NCBI RefSeq assembly: GCF_000468035.1
Contig: NZ_KI260535.1
Location: 1 to 64,000, forward strand
Reading direction: 5' to 3'
Source: Selenomonas sp. oral taxon 892 str. F0426
GTDB taxonomy: Bacteria; Bacillota; Negativicutes; Selenomonadales; Selenomonadaceae
Length of the DNA stretch: 64,000 nt
Below, piece after piece: positions 17,371-25,840 of this stretch (its first letter is position 1; the number at the start of each line of letters is the position of its first letter). The notes below the pieces were generated by a model, which was not told the DNA's origin, made no database searches, and saw only the letters and a list, made by a program, of their open reading frames with translations. The position numbers and the translations under genes were made by a program.

Positions 17371-17393
17371 CGTTGGCGCGCTCAAGACGCCCC

Positions 17394-18467
17394 TTAGAGA
17401 TGGGCGAGCACAGCGTCGGTCATCTCCGTCGTGCCGACCTTCGTGCAGCCGCTTCCATCGATGTAGATGTCTGCCGTGCGCTTGCCATCCGCGAGCGCCG
17501 CATCCACTGCCGCCTCGACCGCAGCAGCAGCCTCCTCCTCATGCAGGGCATAGCGCAGGAGCATCGCCGCCGAGAGGATTGTCCCGAGCGGGTTCGCGAT
17601 GCCCTTCCCCGCGATGTCGGGCGCACTGCCGTGAATCGGCTCAAACAGGCTCGTGCCCGTGCCGATGGACGCGGACGGCATCAGCCCAATCGAGCCGCCG
17701 ATCACCGCCGCCTCATCGGAGAGGATGTCACCGAAGAGATTGCCCGTCACGATCACATCGAACTGTGTCGGTCGCACGGCAAGCTGCATCGCGCAGTTGT
17801 CCACATAGAGATGCTCGAGCGCCACATCACTGTACTCCGGTGCGAGCGCCGTCACCGTACGCCGCCAGAGGCGTGAGGTTGCGAGTACGTTCGCCTTGTC
17901 CACGGACGTGACCTTGCCGCGCCGCAGACGCGCCGTCTCGAACGCGAGACGCGCGATGCGCTCCACCTCGGGGACGGAGTAGTTCTCCATATCCCACGCG
18001 CGTTCTGTGCCGTCCACCTGCTCGGACTCGCATTTCTCACCGAAGTAGATGCCGCCGATCAGCTCGCGCACAATGACGAGGTCGACGCCGCGCACGAGTT
18101 CAGGCTTTAAGGGAGAATGCTCGATCAGTGCGTCCGCGACCTTTACGGGGCGCAAATTCGCATACAGTCCAAGTCCTTTGCGGAGGCCCAAAATCGCACG
18201 CTCGGGGCGCAGAGCAGGCTCCACGCTGTCCCACTTCGTTCCGCCGACCGCGCCGAAGAGTACGCCGTCCGAAGCCCTGCAAACCGCGAGCGTGTCCTCG
18301 GGCAGCGGCGTGCCGTATTTATCGTATGCCGTGCCGCCCGCATCGCGCGTCTCATACGTCAGACCGAGCGCGAATTTCGCATCGACGGCACGCAGAACGC
18401 GCACGGCTTCCGTCGTGATCTCCTGTCCGATGCCGTCGCCCGGGACAACTGCAATCTTATACGCCAT
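17394..18467 (-). CDS. leuB: 3-isopropylmalate dehydrogenase
   Basis: A 357-residue NAD-dependent decarboxylating dehydrogenase, the third step of leucine synthesis. Motifs are KIAVVPGDGIGQEI at the N-terminus, ERAILGLRKGLGLYANLRP, VRELIGGIYFGE and NLFGDILSDEAAVIGGSIGL. The ATG at 18467 starts MAYKIAVV; a reading seven codons longer lacks support. It overlaps the leuD end by 11 bases. Last gene of ilvHC-leuCDB. Confidence 0.97.
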   Translation of the reverse strand: MAYKIAVVPGDGIGQEITTEAVRVLRAVDAKFALGLTYETRDAGGTAYDKYGTPLPEDTLAVCRASDGVLFGAVGGTKWDSVEPALRPERAILGLRKGLGLYANLRPVKVADALIEHSPLKPELVRGVDLVIVRELIGGIYFGEKCESEQVDGTERAWDMENYSVPEVERIARLAFETARLRRGKVTSVDKANVLATSRLWRRTVTALAPEYSDVALEHLYVDNCAMQLAVRPTQFDVIVTGNLFGDILSDEAAVIGGSIGLMPSASIGTGTSLFEPIHGSAPDIAGKGIANPLGTILSAAMLLRYALHEEEAAAAVEAAVDAALADGKRTADIYIDGSGCTKVGTTEMTDAVLAHL

Positions 18468-18960
18468 GACGGAAGCCCCCATTCTCACGGATGTAGTTCA
18501 GCAGTCCGCCCGCGCGCGCGATGTCCTGCACAAAGCCCGGCAGAGGGTGTGCGTGGAACGTATCGCCTGTTGTGAGGTTCTCAATCGCCCCTGTCGCCGT
18601 ATCCACGCGCAGACGGTCTCCCGCGCTGATCTTCTCCACATTGTCGCCGATCTCAAGGAGCGGCAGCCCGATGTTGATGCCGTTGCGGTAGAAGATGCGT
18701 GCGAAGCTTGCCGCAATCACGACGGGTACGCCCGATGCCGCAATCGCAATCGGCGCGTGCTCACGTGAGGAGCCACAGCCGAAGTTTTTCCCGCCGACCA
18801 TGATATCGCCCGCCACGACCTCCTTGGCAAACGTCGTATCGATGTCCTCCATGCAGTGCGCTGCGAGTGCCTTCGGATCGAACGTGTTGAGATAGCGCGC
18901 AGGGATAATTACGTCCGTATCAATGTTGTCGCCGTAGCGCCAGACCTTTCCCTCGAACAT
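18457..18960 (-). CDS. leuD: 3-isopropylmalate dehydratase small subunit
   Basis: A 167-residue aconitase swivel-domain subunit. It starts [20 protein letters not shown] and has KNFGCGSSREHAPIAI (substrate-binding loop) and FARIFYRNGINIGLPLL. It partners LeuC. At about 167 residues it is the short type seen in bacteria and archaea with the two-subunit LeuC2/LeuD2 enzyme. The ATG shares one base with the leuC stop (TGATG), so it is translationally coupled. Confidence 0.97.
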   Translation of the reverse strand: MFEGKVWRYGDNIDTDVIIPARYLNTFDPKALAAHCMEDIDTTFAKEVVAGDIMVGGKNFGCGSSREHAPIAIAASGVPVVIAASFARIFYRNGINIGLPLLEIGDNVEKISAGDRLRVDTATGAIENLTTGDTFHAHPLPGFVQDIARAGGLLNYIRENGGFRHGV

Positions 18961-20222
18961 CAAGCCACCTCCTCGGGGGCCGCAATCCGCCCCAGTATCG
19001 CACTTGCCGCCGCAACATGCGGCCCTGCGAGATAGACCTCGCTGTCGACGTGTCCCATGCGCCCGCGGAAATTGCGGTTCGTTGTCGAGACGCACCGCTC
19101 GCCCGCCGCAAGGATGCCCATATAGCCGCCGAGACACGGCCCGCAGGTCGGCGTGGAGACCGCCGCGCCCGCATCCATGAAGATATCGAGGTAGCCACGC
19201 CGCATCGACTCCTGATAGACCCATGGCGAACCGGGGATGATGATGCAGCGCACACGCTCGTGCACCGTATGACCCTTCAAAATCTCTGCCGCAATCTCCA
19301 TATCCTCAAGCCGCCCGTTCGTGCACGAGCCGATGACAACCTGATCGATCTCAATCGGCTCTGCAATGTCCATCACGCGCTTCGTGTTCTCCGGCAGATG
19401 TGGGAACGAGACGACGGGACGCAATTCGCTGAGATTGATCTCCACCGTACGCGCGTACTGCGCGTCGAGATCGGCATATACAGGCTCGAACGGTGCAGTC
19501 ATGCGTCCCTCGACATATTCTTTGCACACATCGTCATACGGGAAAATGCCGTTCTTGCCGCCCGCCTCGATCGCCATATTGGCAATCGTCAGACGATCGG
19601 TCATGGTCAGCTCCGCAACGCCCTCACCCGTGAACTCAAGGCTCTGATAGAGCGCACCATCCACGCCGATCATGCCGATGAGCGTCAGAATGACGTCCTT
19701 GCCGCTGATATCGGCGGGCTTTCTGCCCGTCAGATGCACGTTGATCGCCTCGGGCACCTTGAACCACGCCTCGCCCGTCGCCATGCCGACCGCGAGATCG
19801 GTCGTGCCGACGCCCGTCGAGAAGCCGTTCACGGCACCGTAGGTGCACGTGTGTGAGTCCGCGCCGATCGTCAGCATGCCGGGGCCGACAATGCCCTTCT
19901 CCGGCAGGATGACGTGCTCGATGCCGACGCGCCCCTGCTCGTAGTAGTGCAGGATGTCGTGCTTGCGCGCAAAATCGCGCATGATCTTCGCCAGCTCCGA
20001 GGACTTGATGTCCTTCGCCGGCTGGAAATGATCGGGAATCAGCGCAATCTTCGTACGGTCAAAGACGGGTCGTCCCGTCTTTTCAAACTCCTTGATCGAC
20101 GGCGGTCCCGTCACGTCGTTTGCAAGTACCATGTCGAGGCGGCACGTCACGAGCTGCCCCGGCTCGACGTGATCCAGTCCCGCATGGCGTGCGAGAATCT
20201 TCTCGCTCATATTCATGCCCAT
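18960..20222 (-). CDS. leuC: 3-isopropylmalate dehydratase large subunit
   Basis: A 420-residue aconitase-family protein of the short LeuC type. The [4Fe-4S] cysteines are in VIGSCTNGR (about 298-306) and in [20 protein letters not shown] is conserved. It isomerises 2-isopropylmalate with LeuD. The ATG at 20222 lies 7 bases after GGAGG; a frame extending 56 codons further upstream runs through a terminator hairpin and a repeat element and is rejected. Confidence 0.96.
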   Translation of the reverse strand: MGMNMSEKILARHAGLDHVEPGQLVTCRLDMVLANDVTGPPSIKEFEKTGRPVFDRTKIALIPDHFQPAKDIKSSELAKIMRDFARKHDILHYYEQGRVGIEHVILPEKGIVGPGMLTIGADSHTCTYGAVNGFSTGVGTTDLAVGMATGEAWFKVPEAINVHLTGRKPADISGKDVILTLIGMIGVDGALYQSLEFTGEGVAELTMTDRLTIANMAIEAGGKNGIFPYDDVCKEYVEGRMTAPFEPVYADLDAQYARTVEINLSELRPVVSFPHLPENTKRVMDIAEPIEIDQVVIGSCTNGRLEDMEIAAEILKGHTVHERVRCIIIPGSPWVYQESMRRGYLDIFMDAGAAVSTPTCGPCLGGYMGILAAGERCVSTTNRNFRGRMGHVDSEVYLAGPHVAAASAILGRIAAPEEVA

Positions 20223-20245
20223 TCGCTCTCCTCCATAAAATACAG

Positions 20246-20269
20246 AAAAAGGGGCTGTGCAGCCCCTTT
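20246..20269 (-). terminator. Terminator between ilvC and leuC
   Basis: AAAGGGGCTGCACAGCCCCTTTTT on the minus strand: an 8-9 bp stem with a T-run, ending only about 23 bases before the leuC start codon. It must reduce or regulate read-through from ilvC into leuCDB. Confidence 0.8.
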
Positions 20270-20270
20270 G

Positions 20271-20353
20271 TTGTGCCCCTGATGAAGCGCCCCTTCCACC
20301 ACGCTGTGCGTAGTCCCCCTTCCCCGCTGCAGCGGGGCAGGCAGGGGAGCGGG
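20271..20353. repeat. Dispersed palindromic element, copy A
   Basis: Contains CCCCTTCCACC, an imperfect inverted repeat (ACCACGC/GCGTAGT), then GTCCCCCTTCCCCGC and the perfect 16-base palindrome CCCCGCTGCAGCGGGG (20322-20337). It sits between the ilvC stop codon and the terminator. The same arrangement and much of the same sequence recur at 25776-25838. Confidence 0.65.
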
Positions 20354-21370
20354 TTAGTCCTTGCGGAGATCCGCGCCGTCCTTGAGCCACGACATCATGC
20401 CGCGCAGCTCCTTGCCGACCTCCTCGATTGGATGCTCGGCGTGGAGACGGCGCTCGGCGAGGAAGTTCGCACGCCCTGCGGCGTTGTTCTCCGTGAGCCA
20501 GCGGCGCGCGAATGTGCCGTCCTGAATCTCAGCGAGAACACGCTTCATCTCCGCCTTTGTTTCCTCGGTGATGATGCGCGGGCCGGTCATGTAGTCGCCG
20601 TACTCCGCCGTGTCGGAGATGGACTTGCGCATCTTCGCCATGCCGCCCTCGTACATGAGGTCGACGATGAGCTTCATCTCGTGGAAGCACTCGAAGTATG
20701 CGATCTCCGGCTGATAGCCCGCCTCGATCAGCGTCTCAAAGCCGTTCTGGATGAGGTGCGTCACGCCGCCGCAGAGGACGACCTGCTCACCGAAGAGATC
20801 CGTCTCCGTCTCCTCCTGGAACGTCGTCTGGATGACGCCCGAGCGCGTGCCGCCGATGCCGCGTGCATACGCAAGCGCGAGATCAAAGCACTTGCCCGTC
20901 GCGTCCTGACCGACCGCAAACACATCCGGCACACCGCCGCCCTCACGGAACGTGCGGCGCACGAGATGGCCGGGTCCCTTCGGTGCAACCATGAACACGT
21001 CGATGTCGTCCGCCGGGACAATCTGGTTAAAATGGATATTGAAGCCGTGCGCAAACGCGAGCGCGCTGCCGGGCTTGAGGTTCGGAGCAATCTCGCTCTT
21101 GTAGAGCGCCGCCTGCTTCTCATCCGGAATGAGGACCATCGTAACATCGGCCGCCTTTACCGCCTCAGCCACAGGGAGAACCTTGAGCCCGTCTTCCTCG
21201 GCGAGCTTCGCCGACTTCGATCCCGCATAGAGACCGACGACGACACTCACTCCACTGTCCTTGAGATTCAGCGCATGTGCATGCCCCTGGCTGCCGTAGC
21301 CGATGACCGCAACCGTCTTGCCCTCCAGAACGCTCCAGTTGACATCCTGATCATAGTAAGTTTTTGCCAT
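20354..21370 (-). CDS. ilvC: Ketol-acid reductoisomerase
   Basis: A 338-residue class I KARI. It starts [20 protein letters not shown], has the dinucleotide-binding loop [19 protein letters not shown], then [13 protein letters not shown] and the C-terminal knotted domain ([16 protein letters not shown] with metal-binding Asp/Glu). It acts in isoleucine and valine synthesis. The ATG at 21370 is inside the last codons of ilvH (20-base overlap), so coupling is likely. Confidence 0.97.
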   Translation of the reverse strand: MAKTYYDQDVNWSVLEGKTVAVIGYGSQGHAHALNLKDSGVSVVVGLYAGSKSAKLAEEDGLKVLPVAEAVKAADVTMVLIPDEKQAALYKSEIAPNLKPGSALAFAHGFNIHFNQIVPADDIDVFMVAPKGPGHLVRRTFREGGGVPDVFAVGQDATGKCFDLALAYARGIGGTRSGVIQTTFQEETETDLFGEQVVLCGGVTHLIQNGFETLIEAGYQPEIAYFECFHEMKLIVDLMYEGGMAKMRKSISDTAEYGDYMTGPRIITEETKAEMKRVLAEIQDGTFARRWLTENNAAGRANFLAERRLHAEHPIEEVGKELRGMMSWLKDGADLRKD

Positions 21371-21881
21371 AGTACTCCCGCTCCTCACAATGTTCATAAA
21401 TGGTGTGTTCCCCTCGCTCGAGTGCGATGAGCCCCGTGCGAATGACCTCGACGATGCCGTAGGGTTTGATGACCTTCAGGAACGCCGTGACCTTGTCGTC
21501 ACTGCCTGTAATCTCAAAGATGATTGAGGAGGACTCCACATCGACGACATGCGCGCGGAACAGTTCCCCCATCTTCAGCACGTCGAGGCGATTGTCGTCG
21601 TCCGCCCGCACCTTGATGAGCGTCATGCCGCGACACACCGCACTTTTTTCGTCCAGTCGCTGAACCGCCCGCACGACGGGCATCTTCTCCAGCTGTTTGA
21701 TCATCTGCTCGACGAGATTTCCATCCCCCTGCATCACAACCGTGATGCGTGAGAAATCCGGCGACTCCGTCACACCGACAGACAGGCTGTCGATATTGAA
21801 CTCACGCCGTGAAAACATACTCACGACGCGCACCAGAACCCCCGTCTGGTTCTCGACAAAGACGGACAGCACATGTTTCAT
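21351..21881 (-). CDS. ilvH: Acetolactate synthase small (regulatory) subunit
   Basis: A 176-residue protein with an N-terminal ACT domain ([20 protein letters not shown], about 3-22) and the IlvH C-terminal domain. It binds valine and regulates the catalytic subunit IlvB. Both length and motifs match. No ilvB lies upstream or elsewhere in the window, so this small subunit is separated from its catalytic partner. First gene of ilvHC-leuCDB, behind a near-consensus promoter. Confidence 0.95.
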   Translation of the reverse strand: MKHVLSVFVENQTGVLVRVVSMFSRREFNIDSLSVGVTESPDFSRITVVMQGDGNLVEQMIKQLEKMPVVRAVQRLDEKSAVCRGMTLIKVRADDDNRLDVLKMGELFRAHVVDVESSSIIFEITGSDDKVTAFLKVIKPYGIVEVIRTGLIALERGEHTIYEHCEEREYYGKNLL

Positions 21882-21933
21882 CGAAGCAATCTCCTCTCCG
21901 CCGCGTCATAAGGGTTTTCGTGAAAACTTCTTC

Positions 21934-21962
21934 ATTATCGCCGACGCATGAGCATTTGTCAA
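21934..21962 (-). promoter_or_regulatory. Promoter of ilvHC(-leuCDB)
   Basis: Minus-strand TTGACA (21957-21962), 17-base spacer, GATAAT (21934-21939); about 50 bases before the ilvH ATG. No T-box or leader peptide could be made out in the short leader. Confidence 0.8.
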
Positions 21963-21994
21963 TATGTTTTGGCTGCTGCATGCGTGTATACGCG

Positions 21995-22942
21995 CTAAAC
22001 ACGCACCTCAAAGCGCGGCTTCTCCTCGACATCCTCCGCCTGTGCAGCGGGTTTTGCGGGACTTTTTGGCGCAGGGGGGGGTATCGTTGGTGTGGCTTTG
22101 GGTGGTGCAGGTGATACGTTCACCGCTGCTGCGCGCCGCGCGGCAGCGGGCTTCGGTAGAGCGATATGCGGCGGTGCATCCGCGGTTCGAGGTGTCTGCG
22201 GTCCAGCCGTCTCCTCCTCCATCAGACGTGCAAGCGCCTCGCCCGCCGTCAGCCCCGTGAACTCGGGCAGAATCTCACCGCGCGTGTCGCGTGCACGCCG
22301 CGTCCGCTCTGCCGCCGCAAGGAGATCATCGTGTGCGCCGTACTGCTGTGTCGGCCGCGCCATTTCGTGCGAATCAGCCTCACGCTCACGTACCAGAATG
22401 CGCTCCCCGAGCGATGGTTCTTCCGGTGCGGCAGTCTCCGCCTTCTGCTGAAAGAAGCGTCGAACGAATACCAGCCCCAGTGCAAGGGCGACAACGATCA
22501 TCCCTGCCCAATACAGCCCGCTTGTCGCTGTGTAGGACTGCGGTGCTTGCGGCGGCTGCTTCTGCTCCGTATTTGCAAGCTGCTGTTTGAGTACCGCATT
22601 CTCCTGCGCCATGTCGAGCCCGTTTGCGACATCCGCTCCCGTTTGTCCCTCGACCTTTGTCCCGCGATCCACCTTCGAAGCAGAGGTGCTGACGGGATCT
22701 CCCTTTGCGGCATCCGTGCGTGCGGCAGCATTCGGACGCTCTGTGGAACTCCCTTTCGACGCACCCGTCGTCGTCTTGGAAAGCGCGCCATTTCCCTGCG
22801 CCACGGAGTCGCGTGCCTGCTGCTCCGCCTGCGCGTCGCCCGTCGTATGCGTCGTGTTCGCCTGTGCATCGCGTGCCGCATCCCCAATCGTAATCTTCGG
22901 CGGCGTCGGAGGCGTGGGCGGTGTCGGCGGTGTAATCGGCAT
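21995..22942 (-). CDS. Pro/Ala-rich single-pass membrane protein, unknown
   Basis: A 315-residue protein of unknown function. It begins with PPTPPTPPTPP repeats (about 4-15), followed by a ~120-residue low-complexity Ala/Thr/Gln/Lys region ending in a short possible coiled coil (MAQENAVLKQQLANTEQK). One membrane helix follows (about 143-162, YWAGMIVVALALGLVFV) with positive RR after it, so the C-terminal half is probably cytoplasmic and the N-terminal half outside. The C-terminus is again Pro/Ala-rich. Good ribosome site (AAAGGAG). Single-gene unit between a terminator and the ilvH promoter. No family recognised. Confidence 0.7.
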   Translation of the reverse strand: MPITPPTPPTPPTPPKITIGDAARDAQANTTHTTGDAQAEQQARDSVAQGNGALSKTTTGASKGSSTERPNAAARTDAAKGDPVSTSASKVDRGTKVEGQTGADVANGLDMAQENAVLKQQLANTEQKQPPQAPQSYTATSGLYWAGMIVVALALGLVFVRRFFQQKAETAAPEEPSLGERILVREREADSHEMARPTQQYGAHDDLLAAAERTRRARDTRGEILPEFTGLTAGEALARLMEEETAGPQTPRTADAPPHIALPKPAAARRAAAVNVSPAPPKATPTIPPPAPKSPAKPAAQAEDVEEKPRFEVRV

Positions 22943-23009
22943 GACGGCACTCCTTTCTCATCCGGTCTATGCCCTTACTATAGCAGAAAATATCGTTCGG
23001 CGAAATAGC

Positions 23010-23040
23010 AAAAGCGTCCCGCCAGCTGTGGGACGCTTTT
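23010..23040 (-). terminator. Terminator after the methyltransferase gene
   Basis: 11-bp inverted repeat AAAAGCGTCCC/GGGACGCTTTT downstream of the stop codon at 23059. Confidence 0.8.
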
Positions 23041-23058
23041 ATCACATCAAAAAGACTG

Positions 23059-23685
23059 CTACGCCTTATACGCCCGAACGTTCAGGCGGTCTGCCTTCAA
23101 ATCCTCATCAATCTCCACGCGTGCAAATCCCGCGCCCGTGAGCAGTGCCTCAAGTTCCTCACCCGTATAGACAGACAGTCCATCAACGAGTTTCTGCCAC
23201 TTTTCATGTGCGCCCGTCTTTCCGCTTGTTTCGTTCGTTATCATAAACACGCCGCCCGCTTTCAGCACACGATGAATTTCAGTAAAGCAGCGTGCAATCT
23301 CCGGCCAGAAATACACCGTTTCGAACGCCGTCACAACGTCAAACTGTTCATTCTCAAAGGGCAGCTCCAGTACATTCCCCTGCACGATTTCACAGCGTCC
23401 CGCATCAATCGCCGCACGATTCACCTCACGCGCCTTCGCTACGGAGACCGTTGAATAGTCCAGCCCCGTCACATGCCCCTCGTCCACCATCCGCAGGAAC
23501 ACGGCGACGTTCGCACCACCGCCGCAGCCGCAGTCAAGCACCTGCTCATTCCCTTGCAGGTCGAGATGCGAAAAGCCCCACGCCGCAATGCCCGCATGAC
23601 CGCGATTCATCATGGCGATGACAAATTTCCCCATCTTCCCTTGAGGGTTTCCCATATTGCTGAAAAATTTACGAAGCAAGCCCAT
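23059..23685 (-). CDS. Class I SAM-dependent methyltransferase
   Basis: A 208-residue methyltransferase. Motif I is VLDCGCGGGANV (about 49-60), the acidic loop is VTGLDYSTVSV, and post-I motifs follow (FDVVTAFETVYFWPEI, then LKAGGVFMITNE). The fold resembles UbiE/Methyltransf_11 small-molecule enzymes. The ATG at 23685 lies after GGAGG; a longer frame running 71 codons upstream passes through a terminator and is rejected. The neighbours give no substrate clue. Confidence 0.8.
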   Translation of the reverse strand: MGLLRKFFSNMGNPQGKMGKFVIAMMNRGHAGIAAWGFSHLDLQGNEQVLDCGCGGGANVAVFLRMVDEGHVTGLDYSTVSVAKAREVNRAAIDAGRCEIVQGNVLELPFENEQFDVVTAFETVYFWPEIARCFTEIHRVLKAGGVFMITNETSGKTGAHEKWQKLVDGLSVYTGEELEALLTGAGFARVEIDEDLKADRLNVRAYKA

Positions 23686-23723
23686 GCTGCTCCTCCTTTC
23701 TGCGAATGCCGCAGCACCAATAC

Positions 23724-23755
23724 AAAAGTGCCCCGTGCAAAAATGCACGAGACAC
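23724..23755 (-). terminator. Terminator after ddh
   Basis: Inverted repeat AGTG..GTGCA / TGCAC..CACT followed by TTTTG on the minus strand, just below the ddh stop. Confidence 0.65.
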
Positions 23756-23761
23756 TGGATT

Positions 23762-24742
23762 TTACAACAGAGCCGCACGCAGCTCCTCACCGCTCTTCGC
23801 CGAGAGATAGGCGGGAGCGATGTCGAGCACGGTCTTGCAGCCTTTTGCGCCCTCGGACGCAAGGCGATGCGCCGCACGTGCATATGCCGCGAGAACACAC
23901 GCCGTAAACTCGGGGTTCGAGTCGAGCTTCAGGTTGAACTCAATGACGTGCTTGTGCTCGCCATCCTTGCCCGTCGCGCCCGAGCGAACGACAAAGCCCG
24001 CATGGGGAAGCCCCGCATGGTCACGCTGCAGCTCCTCCTCACTGATGAAGTGCACCGTCGTATCATAGTCCGCGAAATAGTTCGGCATCGTCACGATCGC
24101 CTTCTCCACGGCAGCGGCGTCTGCGCCCTCCTCAAGCACGACGTAGCACTCACGCGTATGCTTCTCACGCGTCGAGAGCGTCGGATTCGCACCGCTGCGC
24201 ACGGCATCGAGTGCCGCCGGAACGGGTACGGTATACTGCTTGGCATTCTTGACGCCCGGAATGCGGCGAATCGCATCCGAGTGTCCCTGACTGACGCCGC
24301 GCCCCCAGAACGTATAGTCTGCGCCGTTCGTAAGCACCGCATTGCCATAGACACGCGCGAGCGAGAACATCCCCGGATCCCAGCCGACCGAGATCACACC
24401 GACGTGCCCCGCCGCCTTTGCCGCCGCATCCACCGCCGCAAAATGCGCGGGGATCTTTGCATGCGTATCGAAGCTGTCCACCACATTGAACAGCTTGGCA
24501 AATGCGGGTGTCTGCTCGGGAAGATCGGTTGCGGAACCGCCGCAGAGGATCAGAACGTCGACCTTGTCCTGCCACTCCGCCGCCTTGTCAGCATGGACGA
24601 CCGGCACATTCGTGCGCGGCTTCACCGATGCAGGGTCGCGCCGCGTAAAGACGGCGACCAGCTCCATATCCTCATTTGCCTCCACGGCATACTCCACGCC
24701 GCGGCCGAGATTGCCATAGCCAAGAATACCAATACGAATCAT
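23762..24742 (-). CDS. ddh: meso-Diaminopimelate D-dehydrogenase
   Basis: A 326-residue NADPH-dependent DAP dehydrogenase. It begins IRIGILGYGNLGRGVEYA (Rossmann GxGxxG), has CGGSATDLPEQTP and GWDPGMFSLARVYGNAVL, which are signatures of this family. The enzyme aminates tetrahydrodipicolinate directly to meso-DAP, a one-step bypass of the succinylase/acetylase routes for peptidoglycan and lysine. The ATG at 24742 starts MIRIGIL. Single gene with its own terminator; the start lies 38 bases below the next gene's stop. Confidence 0.95.
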   Translation of the reverse strand: MIRIGILGYGNLGRGVEYAVEANEDMELVAVFTRRDPASVKPRTNVPVVHADKAAEWQDKVDVLILCGGSATDLPEQTPAFAKLFNVVDSFDTHAKIPAHFAAVDAAAKAAGHVGVISVGWDPGMFSLARVYGNAVLTNGADYTFWGRGVSQGHSDAIRRIPGVKNAKQYTVPVPAALDAVRSGANPTLSTREKHTRECYVVLEEGADAAAVEKAIVTMPNYFADYDTTVHFISEEELQRDHAGLPHAGFVVRSGATGKDGEHKHVIEFNLKLDSNPEFTACVLAAYARAAHRLASEGAKGCKTVLDIAPAYLSAKSGEELRAALL

Positions 24743-24780
24743 AAAAACTCCTCCCGCCATCCCCCCGGATGACGTCAAAC

Positions 24781-25095
24781 TCAGTAATGCGGGTGCACCT
24801 TTACATAGTCGACGGGACGCGACCAGTCCACCTGGACATTCGTCTCATTCCACAAGCGTGTGAGAGCCAGTTCAAAGCTCTCCTGATCCGCGAGCGGAGT
24901 AACGGTCTCCTTCGTGAAGTCCATCAGAGTCTTATGCGGCACCTCAACCTCATGCTCAGCGGCAAGAAACTCCTCCACCGCCGTACGGCCCTTCTCATCC
25001 GCAAGATTCACCGTCGCCGAATGCGAAGCCGCATCATAATCAATCCAGCCGAGAACGTCGCCATAGCTGATGGCGACACTGTACGTATCACTCAC
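24781..25095 (-). CDS. Small conserved-looking protein, unknown
   Basis: About 104 residues, soluble and acidic, no signal peptide or membrane helix. It reads like a real protein (for example YGDVLGWIDYDAASHSATV and LTRLWNETNVQVDWSRPVDY). I do not recognise the family. The likely start is GTG at 25095, 8 bases after AGAGG; an upstream GTG at 25104 is too close to the ribosome site. It is just upstream of ddh and may be co-transcribed. Confidence 0.6.
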   Translation of the reverse strand: MSDTYSVAISYGDVLGWIDYDAASHSATVNLADEKGRTAVEEFLAAEHEVEVPHKTLMDFTKETVTPLADQESFELALTRLWNETNVQVDWSRPVDYVKVHPHY

Positions 25096-25233
25096 TCGTA
25101 TCACCTCTTTTATATACTGCCCCTGCGGGCGTCCTTATTATAGAACGATTCTCCCACACACGCAACTGCCCAATGAAAATAATTCTGTATACAGGAGACA
25201 GGCATATCCGCCGTTTGGAGGCCCTTCACCTAC

Positions 25234-25262
25234 TGGACAGGGCTTTATATTGTGCTTATAAT
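25234..25262 (+). promoter_or_regulatory. Promoter of the thioesterase gene
   Basis: TGGACA (25234-25239), 17-base spacer, TATAAT (25257-25262); about 50 bases before the start codon. Confidence 0.7.
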
Positions 25263-25314
25263 ATGCGTAGGTTTTCAAATGCTCAGTCTGTATGATAAGC
25301 AAAGGAGCAGACAA

Positions 25315-25713
25315 ATGGACTACACAAGCAAGATCGCCGTCGGCATGACCCATGAGGCAGTGGACACGGTAACGGACGTGAATACGGCGGTAACCGTCGG
25401 CAGCGGCTCGCTCGCGGTGTACGCAACGCCCGCGATGGCAGCCCTTATGGAGCGTGCGGCAGCGGAACTCTGCCAGCAGGAGTGTCCCGAGGGCTGGACA
25501 ACAGTCGGTACGGAGCTGCATATCAAGCATCGTGCGGCAACGCCGACGGGACTCACTGTCCGCGCCATCGCCGAGGTAACGGCAGTGGACGGGCGTGCAA
25601 TCTCACTCAAGGTGACGGCGTACGACGAGCGCGAGGAGATCGGTACGGGCACACACATGCGCTTTGCTGTTGCCGTTGAGAAATTTATGGAAAAGGCAGA
25701 GGGGAAGCGCTGA
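25315..25713 (+). CDS. Hot-dog thioesterase, FlK-like
   Basis: A 132-residue hot-dog fold protein resembling the FlK (fluoroacetyl-CoA thioesterase)-like group: THEAVDTVTDVNTAVTVGSG, ATPAMAALMERAA, TVGTELHIKHRAATPTG and GTHMRFAVAVEKF. It probably hydrolyses a small acyl-CoA; the substrate is unknown and fluoroacetate is not implied. The ATG at 25315 lies after AAAGGAG; an in-frame extension upstream overlaps the promoter. It is a single-gene unit, convergent with the autotransporter. Confidence 0.8.
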   Translation: MDYTSKIAVGMTHEAVDTVTDVNTAVTVGSGSLAVYATPAMAALMERAAAELCQQECPEGWTTVGTELHIKHRAATPTGLTVRAIAEVTAVDGRAISLKVTAYDEREEIGTGTHMRFAVAVEKFMEKAEGKR

Positions 25714-25721
25714 TATAACGC

Positions 25722-25775
25722 AATAAAATAGACGGCGGTACGAAGTGTGAACTTCGTACCGCCGTCCGTTTTATT
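25722..25775. terminator. Bidirectional terminator, thioesterase/autotransporter
   Basis: 15-bp perfect stem GACGGCGGTACGAAG/CTTCGTACCGCCGTC (25731-25745 with 25752-25766), extended by AATAAAA/TTTTATT. Inner core GTACGAAG is identical to the terminator at 17331. Confidence 0.88.
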
Positions 25776-25838
25776 GTGCCCCTTCCACCGCTTACGCGGT
25801 CCCCCTTCCCCGTCAAACGGGGAAGGCTAGGGGTTGGT
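25776..25838. repeat. Dispersed palindromic element, copy B
   Basis: Two small hairpins in a row: ACCGC-TTAC-GCGGT (25787-25800) and CCTTCCCCG-N5-CGGGGAAGG (25804-25826), inside GCCCCTTCCACC...GTCCCCCTTCCCCG. It lies between the autotransporter stop and the terminator, exactly as copy A lies after ilvC, and in the same orientation. Confidence 0.65.
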
Positions 25839-25840
25839 GT

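Noticed and set aside
20223-20390. N-terminal extension of leuC
   Set aside because: The added codons cover a terminator and a repeat element, while [10 protein letters not shown] at 20222 has a good ribosome site and matches LeuC.
20120-21430. 436-codon plus-strand open frame
   Set aside because: Antisense to ilvC and runs through a terminator and the palindromic element.
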